Source: Vineibacter terrae
GTDB taxonomy: Bacteria > Pseudomonadota > Alphaproteobacteria > Reyranellales > Reyranellaceae
Direction: 5' to 3'
Assembly: GCF_008039615.1 (NCBI RefSeq)
Contig: NZ_VDUZ01000034.1
Span: 1 to 64,000, forward strand
DNA: 64,000 nucleotides
In this document: piece after piece, positions 25,730-34,645 of the stretch
Position numbering within the stretch: the first letter of the stretch is position 1
Layout: each line of letters starts with the position of its first letter
Position numbers and translations under genes: made by a program
Notes under the pieces: model-generated
Database searches by the model: none
Told to the model about the DNA's origin: nothing
The model's input: only the letters and a program-made list of their open reading frames with translations

Positions 25730-26926
25730 TCAGGCCGCCGCGCCGGGAAGCACATCGGCGTCATGCCCGTAGAGCCAGCCGACTGCGGCGATGGACCGGT
25801 CGCCCGCGACGGCTGCCTGGGCGTCGCGTTTCTGCTGATCGACACCGTCGGGCAGGTGGAAGCGCGTCTTGTTGTGGCGCGACATTTCCTGCAGGCGCGT
25901 CGTGCGTGGCTTGCGCAACGTCTCATAGCGCGCGAGGGCAGCCGATAGATCGCCAGCGGCCTGGACAAGGCAGGCCGTCAGTGTGGCCCCGTCCTCGATC
26001 GACTGCACGGCGCCCTGGCCCATGAAAGGCAGCATGGCATGACAGGAATCGCCCAGCAGCGTCATACGGCCGACTGACCATCGCGGCAGAGGCTCGCGGT
26101 CGAACAGCGCCCATTTGAAGGTCTCGTCGACGGCACCGATGATCGCGCGCACGCAAGGATGCCAGCCCTCGAACAGGCGCAGCGCATCGGCGACGTCGCC
26201 GCGATCGATCCATGATTCGTGGGTCCAGGAATCTTCTTCGCGTACCGCCACGAAATTCATCAGCCGGCCGCCGGCAACATAGTAGTGCACGAAGTGACCG
26301 CCGGGACCCATCCAGCTGTTGGACGTGACTTCCAGGTTCAGCGTCGCCAGCCGCTCGGCGGGCACCAGGCCGCGATAGGCCACACAGCCCGTGAAACGGG
26401 GCCTGTCCTCGCCAAACAGGATCTGCCGCACTCTGGAGTGAATGCCATCGGCACCGATGAGGATGTCGCGGCTGATCCGCGTGCCGTTCTCGAAGCGAGC
26501 CTCGACGCGATCACCATGGTCGACGGCATCGACAAGCCGGTGGCCGACATGCACCCGTCGGGCCGGAAGCGCGCCGGCGATGGCGGCCAGAAGGTCGGCC
26601 CGATGGAAATGGTAGTAGGGCGCGCCAAACGTCCGCTCGACCGTCTCGCCCAGGGGCGCGCGTTGCAACGTGCGGCCGTCATCCCAGCGGCGCTGATGAA
26701 CGGCGACGGGCCGTACGCCGCGTTGCGCCAGCGCTTCTGCCAGGCCAAGGCGCTGCAGGATGCGCGTGCCGTTCGGGCTGATCTGGATGCCGGCACCAAC
26801 TTCGCTCAGCGCGCTGGCCTGTTCGTAGACCTCCACGTCGAAGCCGGCATGCAGCAGCGACACCGCCGCCGCCAGGCCGCCGATGCCGCCGCCGATCACT
26901 GCAACGGAGAGTCCCGCCCGTGTCAT
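25730..26926 (-). CDS. FAD-dependent aromatic-ring monooxygenase (salicylate/3-hydroxybenzoate hydroxylase-like)
   Basis: This 398-residue group A flavoprotein monooxygenase has the GxGxxG Rossmann motif (VAVIGGGIGGLAAAVSLL). The DG motif is in LIGADGIHSRVRQIL, and the GD motif in LLGDSCHAMLPFMGQGA is followed by SIEDGATL. YRGLVPAERL is typical of salicylate 1-hydroxylase and 3-hydroxybenzoate 6-hydroxylase relatives. It would hydroxylate an aromatic acid with NAD(P)H and O2. It is probably co-transcribed with the SDR gene and divergent from the ThDP-enzyme gene. A fumarylpyruvate-hydrolase-like gene lies 5 kb away, which is compatible with a gentisate route, but no gentisate dioxygenase is present. 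Confidence 0.88.
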   Translation of the reverse strand: MTRAGLSVAVIGGGIGGLAAAVSLLHAGFDVEVYEQASALSEVGAGIQISPNGTRILQRLGLAEALAQRGVRPVAVHQRRWDDGRTLQRAPLGETVERTFGAPYYHFHRADLLAAIAGALPARRVHVGHRLVDAVDHGDRVEARFENGTRISRDILIGADGIHSRVRQILFGEDRPRFTGCVAYRGLVPAERLATLNLEVTSNSWMGPGGHFVHYYVAGGRLMNFVAVREEDSWTHESWIDRGDVADALRLFEGWHPCVRAIIGAVDETFKWALFDREPLPRWSVGRMTLLGDSCHAMLPFMGQGAVQSIEDGATLTACLVQAAGDLSAALARYETLRKPRTTRLQEMSRHNKTRFHLPDGVDQQKRDAQAAVAGDRSIAAVGWLYGHDADVLPGAAA

Positions 26927-26999
26927 GGATGCTTCTTAGCAACATTCATCGCCGGCGCCTATGATCGCGTCGAAGGATCGAACGAGCGGAGAGATGTGG

Positions 27000-28664
27000 A
27001 TGCGCGGACGACATGTATTCATGCAGAGCCTGGAGAAGCACGCCGTGCGCCATATCTTCGGCAATCCCGGCACCACCGAAAGTCCGCTGATCGACAGCCT
27101 GCCCGAGTACCCCGGCATCGACTACATCGTGGCCCTGCACGAGGGCGTGGCGCTGGGCGCCGCCAGCTTCTACGCCCAGGCCACCGGCCGCACCGGTGTG
27201 GTGAACCTGCATGTCGCGCCCGGCCTGGGCAATGCGCTGGGCATGCTCTACAGCGCGCTCAAGGCCGGCTCGCCGATGGTGGTGACCGCCGGCCAGCAGG
27301 ATACGCGCATGCGCCTGCGCGACCCGCTGCTGGGGCACGACCTCGTGGCGATGGCCGCACCGGTCACCAAGTGGAGCGTGCAGGCCGAGCGCGCCGACGA
27401 GCTGGGGCCGCTGCTGCGCCGCGCCTTCAAGATCGCGAACGACCCCCCGGCCGGCCCCGTGTTCGTGGCCCTGCCCATCGACGTGATGGAGCAGGAGACC
27501 AGCGTCGCCGCGATCGGACCCGGCACCTTGTACCGCGCGACACGGCCCGATCCCGAAGGTGTCGCCGATGTGGCGCGCCTGCTGCTGGCCAGCCGCAACC
27601 CGGTCATCGTCGCCGGCGATGACGTGGCGCGGGCCGCCGCCACCGACCGGCTGGTGGCGCTGGCCGAGCGTGTCGGCGCGCCGGTATGGGTCGAGGGTCT
27701 GCGTGCGCACCTGGCGTTCCCGGCCGCACATGCGCATGCACGCGGCGCCGTGCCGTTCGACGCGGCCACCATCCGCAAGGCGCTCGACGGCGCCGACCTC
27801 GTGCTACTGGCCGGCGGTCCGTTCTTCGAGGAGGTCTGGTACGCCGCTGGCGATCCGTTCCCCGACGGCGCCGCCGTGATCCAGCTGGAAGAGTCGCACA
27901 CGCGCCTGGCGTTCAACTTCGCGCCGCAGGCGGGCCTGGTGGGGCGGATGGACCATCTGCTGCAGGCGGTGGACGATGCCGTCGCCGCCGGCGCGGATGA
28001 TGGCTATCGCGCCGCGGCCATGCGCCGCGGCGCGGCGCTCAAGACGGCAAAAGAGGCCGATGCCGCGGCCTATCGCGCACGGGTGGAGAAGGCCTGGAGC
28101 CGCATGCCGATCTCGATGCCGCGGGCGCTGGCCGAGATCCGTGCCGGGCTGCCGGCCGACGCCGTCGTCGTCGACGAATCGATCACGGCCAATATCGACC
28201 TTGCCCGCGCGTTCGACTTCACCCGGCCGGGCGACTACTACAGCGGCCGTGGCGGCGGCATCGGCCAGGGGCTGGCGGGCGTGCTGGGCGTGAAGCTGGC
28301 GCATCCCGACCGGCCGGTCGTGGCGATCTCCGGCGACGGCTCGGCGATGTACAGCATCCAGGCCCTATGGACTGCCGCGCATCATGCGCTGCCGATCGTG
28401 TTTGTGATCCTGGCCAACCGCGAATACCGCGTGCTGAAGCACAACCTCGACGTCTATCGCCAGCGCTTCGGCGAGCTTGCCAACCATCCCTATCCGCACA
28501 TGGACCTCACCGGGCCGGCGCTGGGCTTCGTCGACATGGCGCGCGGCATGGGCGTTGCCGGCACGCTGGTGACCAAGCCCGACGACGTGCGCGGCGCCAT
28601 CGCGCAGGCCGTGGCGTCGGGCAAGCCGCACCTGGTCGAGATCGCGATCGAGGGCAAGCGCTGA
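27000..28664 (+). CDS. Thiamine-diphosphate-dependent enzyme (benzoylformate decarboxylase/acetolactate synthase-like)
   Basis: The 554-residue protein shows the three-domain ThDP-enzyme layout. The catalytic Glu is in ALHEGVALGAA (Glu48). A central FAD/ADP-fold domain contains NPVIVAGDDVARA. The ThDP motif reads ISGDGSAMYSIQALWTAA and ends about 30 residues later in FVILANREY. FGNPGTTESPLIDSL at the N-terminus is characteristic of benzoylformate-decarboxylase-type enzymes. It probably decarboxylates or ligates a 2-oxo acid. GGAG lies eight bases before the ATG at 27000 but only two before the in-frame ATG at 26994, so the later start is preferred. Divergent from the FAD monooxygenase gene. 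Confidence 0.88.
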   Translation: MRGRHVFMQSLEKHAVRHIFGNPGTTESPLIDSLPEYPGIDYIVALHEGVALGAASFYAQATGRTGVVNLHVAPGLGNALGMLYSALKAGSPMVVTAGQQDTRMRLRDPLLGHDLVAMAAPVTKWSVQAERADELGPLLRRAFKIANDPPAGPVFVALPIDVMEQETSVAAIGPGTLYRATRPDPEGVADVARLLLASRNPVIVAGDDVARAAATDRLVALAERVGAPVWVEGLRAHLAFPAAHAHARGAVPFDAATIRKALDGADLVLLAGGPFFEEVWYAAGDPFPDGAAVIQLEESHTRLAFNFAPQAGLVGRMDHLLQAVDDAVAAGADDGYRAAAMRRGAALKTAKEADAAAYRARVEKAWSRMPISMPRALAEIRAGLPADAVVVDESITANIDLARAFDFTRPGDYYSGRGGGIGQGLAGVLGVKLAHPDRPVVAISGDGSAMYSIQALWTAAHHALPIVFVILANREYRVLKHNLDVYRQRFGELANHPYPHMDLTGPALGFVDMARGMGVAGTLVTKPDDVRGAIAQAVASGKPHLVEIAIEGKR

Positions 28665-28683
28665 CCGGGCAGGGAGCGCGTCC

Positions 28684-28704
28684 CGTCCGCCGCATGGGCG
28701 GACG
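28684..28704 (+). terminator. Hairpin after the ThDP-enzyme gene
   Basis: CGTCCGCC (28684-28691) pairs with GGCGGACG (28697-28704) over a five-base loop, in the 60-base gap between two convergent genes. There is no U-tract. A similar GTCCGCCGC...GGGCGG structure is seen near 33068, upstream of the second LLM gene, so this may be a small repeat rather than a terminator. Confidence 0.35.
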
Positions 28705-28724
28705 AGGACGCCGACCGGCCGGTT

Positions 28725-29972
28725 TCAGTCGTCGCCGGCGCTCGCCTTGCGCGCCGCGGCTTCCTTTTCCGCCATGCGGGCCTTGAGCTGCTCCGGCGTG
28801 AGACGCACGATGTGCTCGTTCTGATGGGCGAAAATGTCGTAGCCCGTAGTGTCGAGCTCCTCCAGGACGATCTCGCGCGCCAGCACCTTCTGCTTCCAGG
28901 CCGCGTGCTCGGCCTCGGCGGCATGGAACTCGGGCATCACGTCCTTGGCGAACAGCTCCAGCGAATCGCAGATGTCCTGGTGGCTGGTCTTGCCGGCCTG
29001 GTTGAGCAGGATCACCTGGTCGACGCGGCTGGCCTGGAACTGGCGCAGCTTGCGCCGGATGGTCTCGGGCGAGCCGACCAGGCCCGCCTCCAGCGCCTTC
29101 TTCTCCTCGGGGCCGCCGCGCCAGCTCTGGTACTCGCGCCACAGGTCGCTGGTGCCGGGCGCATCGACGCCTTTGCGGCCGTAATAGGAGAGCGCGAACA
29201 CGAAGAACGTCCAGCCCGCCGCCTTGGCCGCCGCCTCCTGGTCGGTCGGCGCGCACATGAAGCCGGCCACCATCGCGACATTGGGATTGGTGGGGTAGTC
29301 GGTGAGCTTGGCCGGATTGTTCAGCAGGTTGTTGTAGTACTTGTGCACCCAGGCGCGCGCCGCTTCCGGTGTCACGAAGGTGAAGCCCAGCGCGCCCATG
29401 CCCCATTCGCCGGCCTTGGCGATGGTCTTGATGTTGGAGCAGGCCACCCAAAGCGGCGGATGCGGCTTCTGGTAGGGCTTGGGGATCACGTTGCGGGCCG
29501 GGAAGTCGTGATACTGGCCGTGGAATTCCCAGCTCTCCCTGCTGAACATCGGGATGATGGCCTTGACGGCCTCCTCCCAGCGCTCGCGCTTGTCGCGCAC
29601 CCGCACGTTGAAGGGGTGCAGCTCGGCCGGGCCGGCAGCCTCGCCCATGCCGAGGTCAACCCGCCCACCGGATAGCAGGTCCAGCGTCGCCACCTTCTCG
29701 GCTACCCGATGCGGCTGGTTGGTGGTGAGCTGCACCACGCCATGACCCAGCCGGATGCGCCTTGTGCGCTGGCTGGCGGCGCCCAGGAACACTTCCGGCG
29801 CCGACGAATGCGAGTATTCCTCGAGGAAATGGTGCTCCACCTCCCAGGCGTAGTCGTAGCCCAGCCGGTCGGCCAGCTCGATCTGGGTCAGCGAGTCCTG
29901 CAGCAGCTGGTACTCGCTGCTCGCCGTCCACGGGCGGGGAAGCTGGTGCTCGTAGAAAATGCCGAACTTCAT
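28725..29972 (-). CDS. LLM-class flavin-dependent oxidoreductase
   Basis: A 415-residue bacterial-luciferase-like (F420 or FMN) monooxygenase. Family features are ADRLGYDYAWEVEHHFLEEY, RIRLGHGVVQLTTNQPHRV, ATLDLLSGGRVDLGMG and PHPPLWVACSNIKT. The start at 29972 (MKFGIFYEHQLPRPW) has AGAGGAT upstream at good spacing. A long Lys/Glu/Ala-rich C-terminal tail (about 30 residues) lies outside the barrel. Relatives include alkanal monooxygenase-like and nitrilotriacetate monooxygenase-like enzymes, so the substrate cannot be inferred. Single gene, convergent with the ThDP-enzyme gene. Confidence 0.9.
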   Translation of the reverse strand: MKFGIFYEHQLPRPWTASSEYQLLQDSLTQIELADRLGYDYAWEVEHHFLEEYSHSSAPEVFLGAASQRTRRIRLGHGVVQLTTNQPHRVAEKVATLDLLSGGRVDLGMGEAAGPAELHPFNVRVRDKRERWEEAVKAIIPMFSRESWEFHGQYHDFPARNVIPKPYQKPHPPLWVACSNIKTIAKAGEWGMGALGFTFVTPEAARAWVHKYYNNLLNNPAKLTDYPTNPNVAMVAGFMCAPTDQEAAAKAAGWTFFVFALSYYGRKGVDAPGTSDLWREYQSWRGGPEEKKALEAGLVGSPETIRRKLRQFQASRVDQVILLNQAGKTSHQDICDSLELFAKDVMPEFHAAEAEHAAWKQKVLAREIVLEELDTTGYDIFAHQNEHIVRLTPEQLKARMAEKEAAARKASAGDD

Positions 29973-30137
29973 AAGGTGCGATCCTCTCGCCCGGCCATGC
30001 AGATCTTGCCGGATTGGATGCTGCCATCCGATACCGCGCAAGACTGGTGATGCCGGCTCTTTCTTGTTCCGAAGCAGACGTTTACATTGCCATGACCGAT
30101 GTCAAGTTTTTGACGGATTGGTGCGTTTTCTTAGCCC

Positions 30138-31115
30138 ATGAGCTTCAGCCACACCTTCGTGGTGCCTTCCTACAATCAAGCCGACTTCATCGGCAAAACA
30201 ATCGAGTCTTTGCTCCGGCAGGATTTGCCAGGGTCCGAGATCGTCGTTTCGGAGGATTTCAGTAACGACCATACGATGCAGGTGCTGACGACATTCGGCG
30301 ACCGCATCCGCATCGTGCGTCCGCCCGAGCACAGGGGGATGGCGTTCAACTGGAACTGGGGTGTCTCGCAGGCGCGCACCGACTGGGTGTCGATCATGGG
30401 GGCCGACGACCTGGCCCTGCCGCACTTCGTACGCACCCTGCAGGCCGGCGTGCGCAGAAATCCCGGCACTGTCCTGGCCAGCGGCGACGTGGAGCAGATC
30501 GATGGCGCCGGCACCGTGGTGCGGTCGGATGGCACGGTCACTGCACGCCCCGTGACGCATCCGCCGGATACGTTCTACCGGTTGCTGGCTGCGAACAGGG
30601 TGCAGGTCGCCGCTCACTGCTTTCGCCGCGATGCGTGGGAGAAGGTCGGCGGGTTCGAAACCCGCCTGCGACTCTACGGCGACTGGGGGCTGTGGCTCAA
30701 GCTGGCGCCTCTGGGCGATTTCGTACATGTGCGCAAGGTCATTGCGCAGTACCGCATCGCCTACCGGCCGGGCATCGCCAAGCAACGTCTGCCGGAGTCG
30801 CTGCGCGATGACGCCGATGTGCAGTGCCTGCTGATCCCGGAGGTGGCGAAGGCGATGCATGGCGTCAATCCCCAGCGCTTGCGCAAGAGCAGCCGGCAGC
30901 GCTTCCACGCCGTGCTGGCCGAGGCCGCGGCCATGCTGTCGGTGTCGGAGCGTGGCTTCGCCGTCGATCTGCTGCGTGACTGGGCGCGTGGCATTGGCGC
31001 CGACAAGCAGCTCGAGGCATTCGCGGCCGGCCGGCCTTTATCGTCGGGCTGGCAGGGCAGCGCCATGCGCCGGGGGCTGCGCCAGCTCTATCGCACATTG
31101 CGTCCGGCTCGATGA
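30138..31115 (+). CDS. Family 2 glycosyltransferase (first of a tandem pair)
   Basis: A 325-residue GT-A fold protein. It begins HTFVVPSYNQADFIGKTIES, contains EIVVSEDFSNDHT for nucleotide-sugar binding and the acidic metal-binding motif in SIMGADDLALPHFVR. The acceptor-side GGFETRLRLYGDWGLWLKL is typical of GT2 enzymes. The next gene is a clear paralogue with the same layout (SLMGSDDKALPGF, GDWAFWLKL), so the pair arose by duplication. It probably adds a sugar to a surface polysaccharide or glycolipid. No other polysaccharide gene is directly adjacent. Confidence 0.9.
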   Translation: MSFSHTFVVPSYNQADFIGKTIESLLRQDLPGSEIVVSEDFSNDHTMQVLTTFGDRIRIVRPPEHRGMAFNWNWGVSQARTDWVSIMGADDLALPHFVRTLQAGVRRNPGTVLASGDVEQIDGAGTVVRSDGTVTARPVTHPPDTFYRLLAANRVQVAAHCFRRDAWEKVGGFETRLRLYGDWGLWLKLAPLGDFVHVRKVIAQYRIAYRPGIAKQRLPESLRDDADVQCLLIPEVAKAMHGVNPQRLRKSSRQRFHAVLAEAAAMLSVSERGFAVDLLRDWARGIGADKQLEAFAAGRPLSSGWQGSAMRRGLRQLYRTLRPAR

Positions 31116-31134
31116 TGGTATTCAGTCCGCCGCC

Positions 31135-32103
31135 ATGGGCTTCAGTCACTCTTTCGTCGTGCCGTCGTACAATCATGTCCGTTACGTCGGTGAAACCATC
31201 GAATCGCTTCTGCAGCAGGACGCGGCGGGCTCGGAGATCGTCGTCAGCGACGACGGCAGCAATGACGGCTCGCGTGAGCTGATCGAGCGCTATCGCGACC
31301 GTGTGCGGATCGTCTATCCGCCGCGCCGCATGGGGATGATGGGCAACTATAACCACGCCGTCTCCCAGGCGACCGGCACGTGGGTGTCGCTGATGGGCTC
31401 GGACGACAAGGCGCTGCCGGGCTTCGTGACGGCGGTCCGTGCCGCCGTGGATGCGCATCCCGACGCCGCCCTGGTCAGCGGCAATTTCCAGCACATCGAT
31501 GGCGACGGCCGTCTGCTGAAATCGGAGAAGGTGCTGTCGGTGAAGGCGTTTGCGCCACCGCCGGAGAACTTCCATACCCAGCTCGTGGCGGTGAAGGTGC
31601 ATCCGGCGGCCCACGCCTTCCGGAAGACAGCATGGGAGGCGGTCGGGGGCTTCGACGAGACCATGCATCTGTACGGCGACTGGGCCTTTTGGCTGAAGCT
31701 GTCCGCTTGCGGCGGCTTCGTGCATCGGCCCGAGTACCTGGCGCAGTACCGCATCGACTACCGGCCGGGCCTGAGCCGCAAGCGGATGCCTGAGGTGCTG
31801 GAGGACTCGGCACGCATCGCGCTGGAGGTGGTCCCCGATGTGGCACGCCGGGTGCCGGGCGCGGACCCGGCACGCATCGCGCGCGCCACCCGGCAACATT
31901 TCCGCATCCGCCTCGCCGAATGTGCACGCGAGGTGCCGCCCGGCGAACGGGGCTTCGCCGTCGATCTGATGCGGGAATGGGCCGCGGCTGCCGGCGAGGA
32001 GGCATTGCTGGATCGCTTCGCCGCCGGCGGCGCGATCGCCGGCGGCTTGCGCGATACCTGGATGTGGCGCACGGCGCGCGCGATGTACAAGGCCGTGCGC
32101 TGA
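31135..32103 (+). CDS. Family 2 glycosyltransferase (second of a tandem pair)
   Basis: A 322-residue paralogue of the gene 19 bases upstream. It starts MGFSHSFVVPSYNHVRYVGE and has IVVSDDGSNDGSRELI, the DxD-like MGSDDKALPGF and GGFDETMHLYGDWAFWLKLS. Both copies share the ending pattern GERGFAVDLMREWA (against SERGFAVDLLRDWA), so homology runs over the whole length. The nucleotide-binding Asp pair (SDDGS) is fully canonical here, while the first copy has SEDFS. The pair may therefore have diverged in donor or acceptor specificity. Confidence 0.9.
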   Translation: MGFSHSFVVPSYNHVRYVGETIESLLQQDAAGSEIVVSDDGSNDGSRELIERYRDRVRIVYPPRRMGMMGNYNHAVSQATGTWVSLMGSDDKALPGFVTAVRAAVDAHPDAALVSGNFQHIDGDGRLLKSEKVLSVKAFAPPPENFHTQLVAVKVHPAAHAFRKTAWEAVGGFDETMHLYGDWAFWLKLSACGGFVHRPEYLAQYRIDYRPGLSRKRMPEVLEDSARIALEVVPDVARRVPGADPARIARATRQHFRIRLAECAREVPPGERGFAVDLMREWAAAAGEEALLDRFAAGGAIAGGLRDTWMWRTARAMYKAVR

Positions 32104-32128
32104 AGGACAGGCAGTCGTGCGACCTGCC

Positions 32129-32167
32129 GGCACCGGGCCGGCAACGCCTTGCCGCCGGCCCGGTGCC
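32129..32167 (+). terminator. GC-rich 14-bp hairpin after the glycosyltransferase pair
   Basis: GGCACCGGGCCGGC (32129-32142) pairs perfectly with 32154-32167 over an 11-base loop, 26 bases after the stop codon. No U-run follows, so it is a candidate factor-assisted terminator or mRNA-stabilising stem. Confidence 0.5.
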
Positions 32168-32214
32168 TGGGCTAAGGCTGCGTGACCTTGCGTCGTCCGA
32201 TCGGGAGAGACCCC

Positions 32215-32916
32215 ATGGCTTATGTCGTTCCGCCGCCGCCGACTGTCGGCGTGCCGATCGTCGGAACTTCCGATTTGTTCCCGGTGCGGCGGATCTACTG
32301 CGTCGGCCGCAACTACGCCGCTCATGCCCGCGAGATGGGCGGCGATCCCGACCGCGAGCCGCCATTCTTCTTTGCCAAGCCCAGCGACGCCATCGTCGTG
32401 GCCGGCGATGCCAACAATCCGGTCCGCATTCCCTATCCGCCGGCCACCAAGAACCTGCATCACGAGATGGAGCTGGTGGTGGCGATCGGTACCGGCGGCG
32501 CCGGCATCAGCGTCGAGAAGGCGCTGGAGCATGTCTATGGCTACGCCGCCGGGCTCGACATGACCCGCCGCGACCTGCAGAACGCGGCCCGTGACAAGGG
32601 CCGGCCGTGGGACATGGGCAAGGGCTTCGACCAGTCGGCGCCGATCGGTCATATCTATCGTGCGGCGCAGATCGGCCATCCGGCCGCAGGCGAGATCAAG
32701 CTCGACGTCTCGGGCAAGACCAAGCAGCACGCCGATCTGAAGGAGCTGATCTGGAGCGTGCCGGAGACGATCGCCTACCTGTCGGGCCTGGTGACGCTGG
32801 GGCCCGGCGACCTGATCTACACCGGCACGCCCGAGGGTGTCGGTCCGGTCGTGGCCGGCGACACGCTGATCGGCACGGTCCAGGCGTGCGGCGTCGTGGC
32901 GGTGGCCTACGTCTAG
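32215..32916 (+). CDS. Fumarylacetoacetate-hydrolase-family protein (fumarylpyruvate hydrolase-like)
   Basis: A 233-residue cytosolic FAH-fold enzyme. The start is at IYCVGRNYAAHAREMGG (about 24-40), followed by PFFFAKPSDAIV. The metal-binding acidic residues lie in HHEMELVVAIG and GLDMTRRDLQ. KGFDQSAPIGHI and LIYTGTPEGVGPV are conserved in fumarylpyruvate hydrolases of the gentisate pathway and in related beta-diketone hydrolases. GGGAGAG precedes the ATG at 32215. Context gives no ring-cleavage dioxygenase, so the natural substrate is open. Confidence 0.9.
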   Translation: MAYVVPPPPTVGVPIVGTSDLFPVRRIYCVGRNYAAHAREMGGDPDREPPFFFAKPSDAIVVAGDANNPVRIPYPPATKNLHHEMELVVAIGTGGAGISVEKALEHVYGYAAGLDMTRRDLQNAARDKGRPWDMGKGFDQSAPIGHIYRAAQIGHPAAGEIKLDVSGKTKQHADLKELIWSVPETIAYLSGLVTLGPGDLIYTGTPEGVGPVVAGDTLIGTVQACGVVAVAYV

Positions 32917-33170
32917 GCCGGTGGGCCGCGAGGGATCCTTCCGCATGGTGCATCATTCGGAAAGAACCCTTGCGGCGCTCACGAGGTCGCCGGCTGTGAT
33001 CGATAACGATTCTGGATCAATCCCGGAAGAATAAACGATTGGAGCAGCAGGAGCGAAGCGCGCCAAGCTGTCCGCCGCGATGGGCGGCGAGCAAGGTTGC
33101 GGCGTGTGAGAACGGGACGCCGGCGCAGCCGGTGTCTCGATCGCCCGGTTCTACAATTCAGGAGGAAGTC

Positions 33171-34409
33171 ATGGCACGTCTGCGCTTTGGTGCGTTTCTC
33201 GCGCCGCATCATCCCATCGGCGAGAATCCCGTCCTGCAGTTCCGCCGTGACCTGAAGTTCGTCGAGCATATCGACGATCTGGGCTTCGACGAATTCTGGT
33301 GCGGCGAGCATCACTCCTCGGGCTGGGAGATGATCGCCTCGCCGGAGATGTTCCTGGCGGTGGCGGGCGAGCGCACCAAGCGCATCAAGCTCGGCACCGG
33401 CGTGATCTCGCTGCCCTACCATCACCCCTACAACGTCGCGCAGCGCATGGTGCAGCTCGACCACATGACCGCCGGCCGCGCCATCTTCGGCTCCGGTCCC
33501 GGCGCCCTGCCGTCGGACGCGCACACGCTGGGCATCGATCCCATGGTCCAGCGCGATCGCCAGGACGAGGCGATCGGCATCATCCGCCGCCTGTTCAAGG
33601 GCGAGCGTGTCACCCACAAGACCGACTGGTACACCCTGCAGGACGCCGCGCTTCAGCTGCTGCCGGTGCAGGAGGACATGGAATTCGTCGTCGCCTCGCA
33701 GATCAGCCCTTCGGGCATGACCCTGGCCGGCAAGTACGGCATCGGCATCATCTCGCTGGGCTCGATGTCGGAGCAGGGGCTGCTGTCGCTTCCCACGCAG
33801 TGGGGCTTCGCGGAAGCCGCGGCCCAGAAGAATGGGACGACGGTCGATCGCAAGCAGTGGCGCGTGCTGCTCAGCTGGCACATCGCCGAGACGCGCGAGA
33901 AGGCGCGCGAGGAAGCCAGGCACGGCCTGATGCGCTGGCACAACGAGTACATCGTCGGGACCCTGCAGCGGCCGGGCGCGGAGCCGTTCAGCTCGCCCGA
34001 CGACGCGGTCGACAAGACGGCCTTTGTCGACGGCGCCGCCTCGGTGATCGGCACGCCCGACGACCTCGTGGCCATGATCAAGTCGGTGTACGAGAAGAGC
34101 GGCGGCTTCGGCTGCGTGGTCGGCTTCGTGCATGACTGGGCCAATCCCGAGAACACCATGCGCAGCTGGGATCTGGTGGCGCGGTACGTCGTTCCGCAGG
34201 TCAACGGCTACGTCACGAAGCTGCGCGAGTCGCAGAAATTCCTGATCGAGAACCGTGCCGTGTTCGAGCGCGCGAACCAGGCGGTCATGGCCAAGATCAT
34301 GGCGAACAGCGCGGCGGCGGAAGCGCTCAAGGTCACCGCCTCGCCACGCTTCGCGGCGGCATCCGCCGCCGTGCCGAAATTCGGCGACACGAAGACGCGC
34401 GCCAAGTAG
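33171..34409 (+). CDS. LLM-class flavin-dependent oxidoreductase (limonene monooxygenase-like group)
   Basis: A 412-residue luciferase-like flavoenzyme. It shows FGAFLAPHHPIGENP, LGFDEFWCGEHHSSGWE, RIKLGTGVISLPYHHPYNV and MTAGRAIFGSGPGALPSDA, the pattern of limonene 1,2-monooxygenase-type proteins. A perfect AGGAGG precedes the ATG, so it is probably well expressed. It is distinct in sequence from the LLM gene at 28725. Single gene; substrate unknown. Confidence 0.9.
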   Translation: MARLRFGAFLAPHHPIGENPVLQFRRDLKFVEHIDDLGFDEFWCGEHHSSGWEMIASPEMFLAVAGERTKRIKLGTGVISLPYHHPYNVAQRMVQLDHMTAGRAIFGSGPGALPSDAHTLGIDPMVQRDRQDEAIGIIRRLFKGERVTHKTDWYTLQDAALQLLPVQEDMEFVVASQISPSGMTLAGKYGIGIISLGSMSEQGLLSLPTQWGFAEAAAQKNGTTVDRKQWRVLLSWHIAETREKAREEARHGLMRWHNEYIVGTLQRPGAEPFSSPDDAVDKTAFVDGAASVIGTPDDLVAMIKSVYEKSGGFGCVVGFVHDWANPENTMRSWDLVARYVVPQVNGYVTKLRESQKFLIENRAVFERANQAVMAKIMANSAAAEALKVTASPRFAAASAAVPKFGDTKTRAK

Positions 34410-34645
34410 CTGATGGAGCATGGCCGGAACGGGTCACACGGCGACGCGCTCCGGCCTTGCCCGCTCTGCCTGATCGGTCGGCTTCGAAGCAGCCGCCGGC
34501 GGGCACGGGAACTGTGATGTGGCGGCGGAATCTTATGCCCAGCTGACGGGCACCGCTGTATGGTCTGCTGACTGACAATTCCCGCGGGCGTTGCCCTGCG
34601 GGTTCCGGGACCGGCGGGAAGTTTCCCGAAGAGACGAGCCATGTC

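Noticed and set aside
30014-30137. Short plus-strand frames upstream of the first glycosyltransferase
   Set aside because: No ribosome-binding site or similarity; this is simply the leader between divergent genes.
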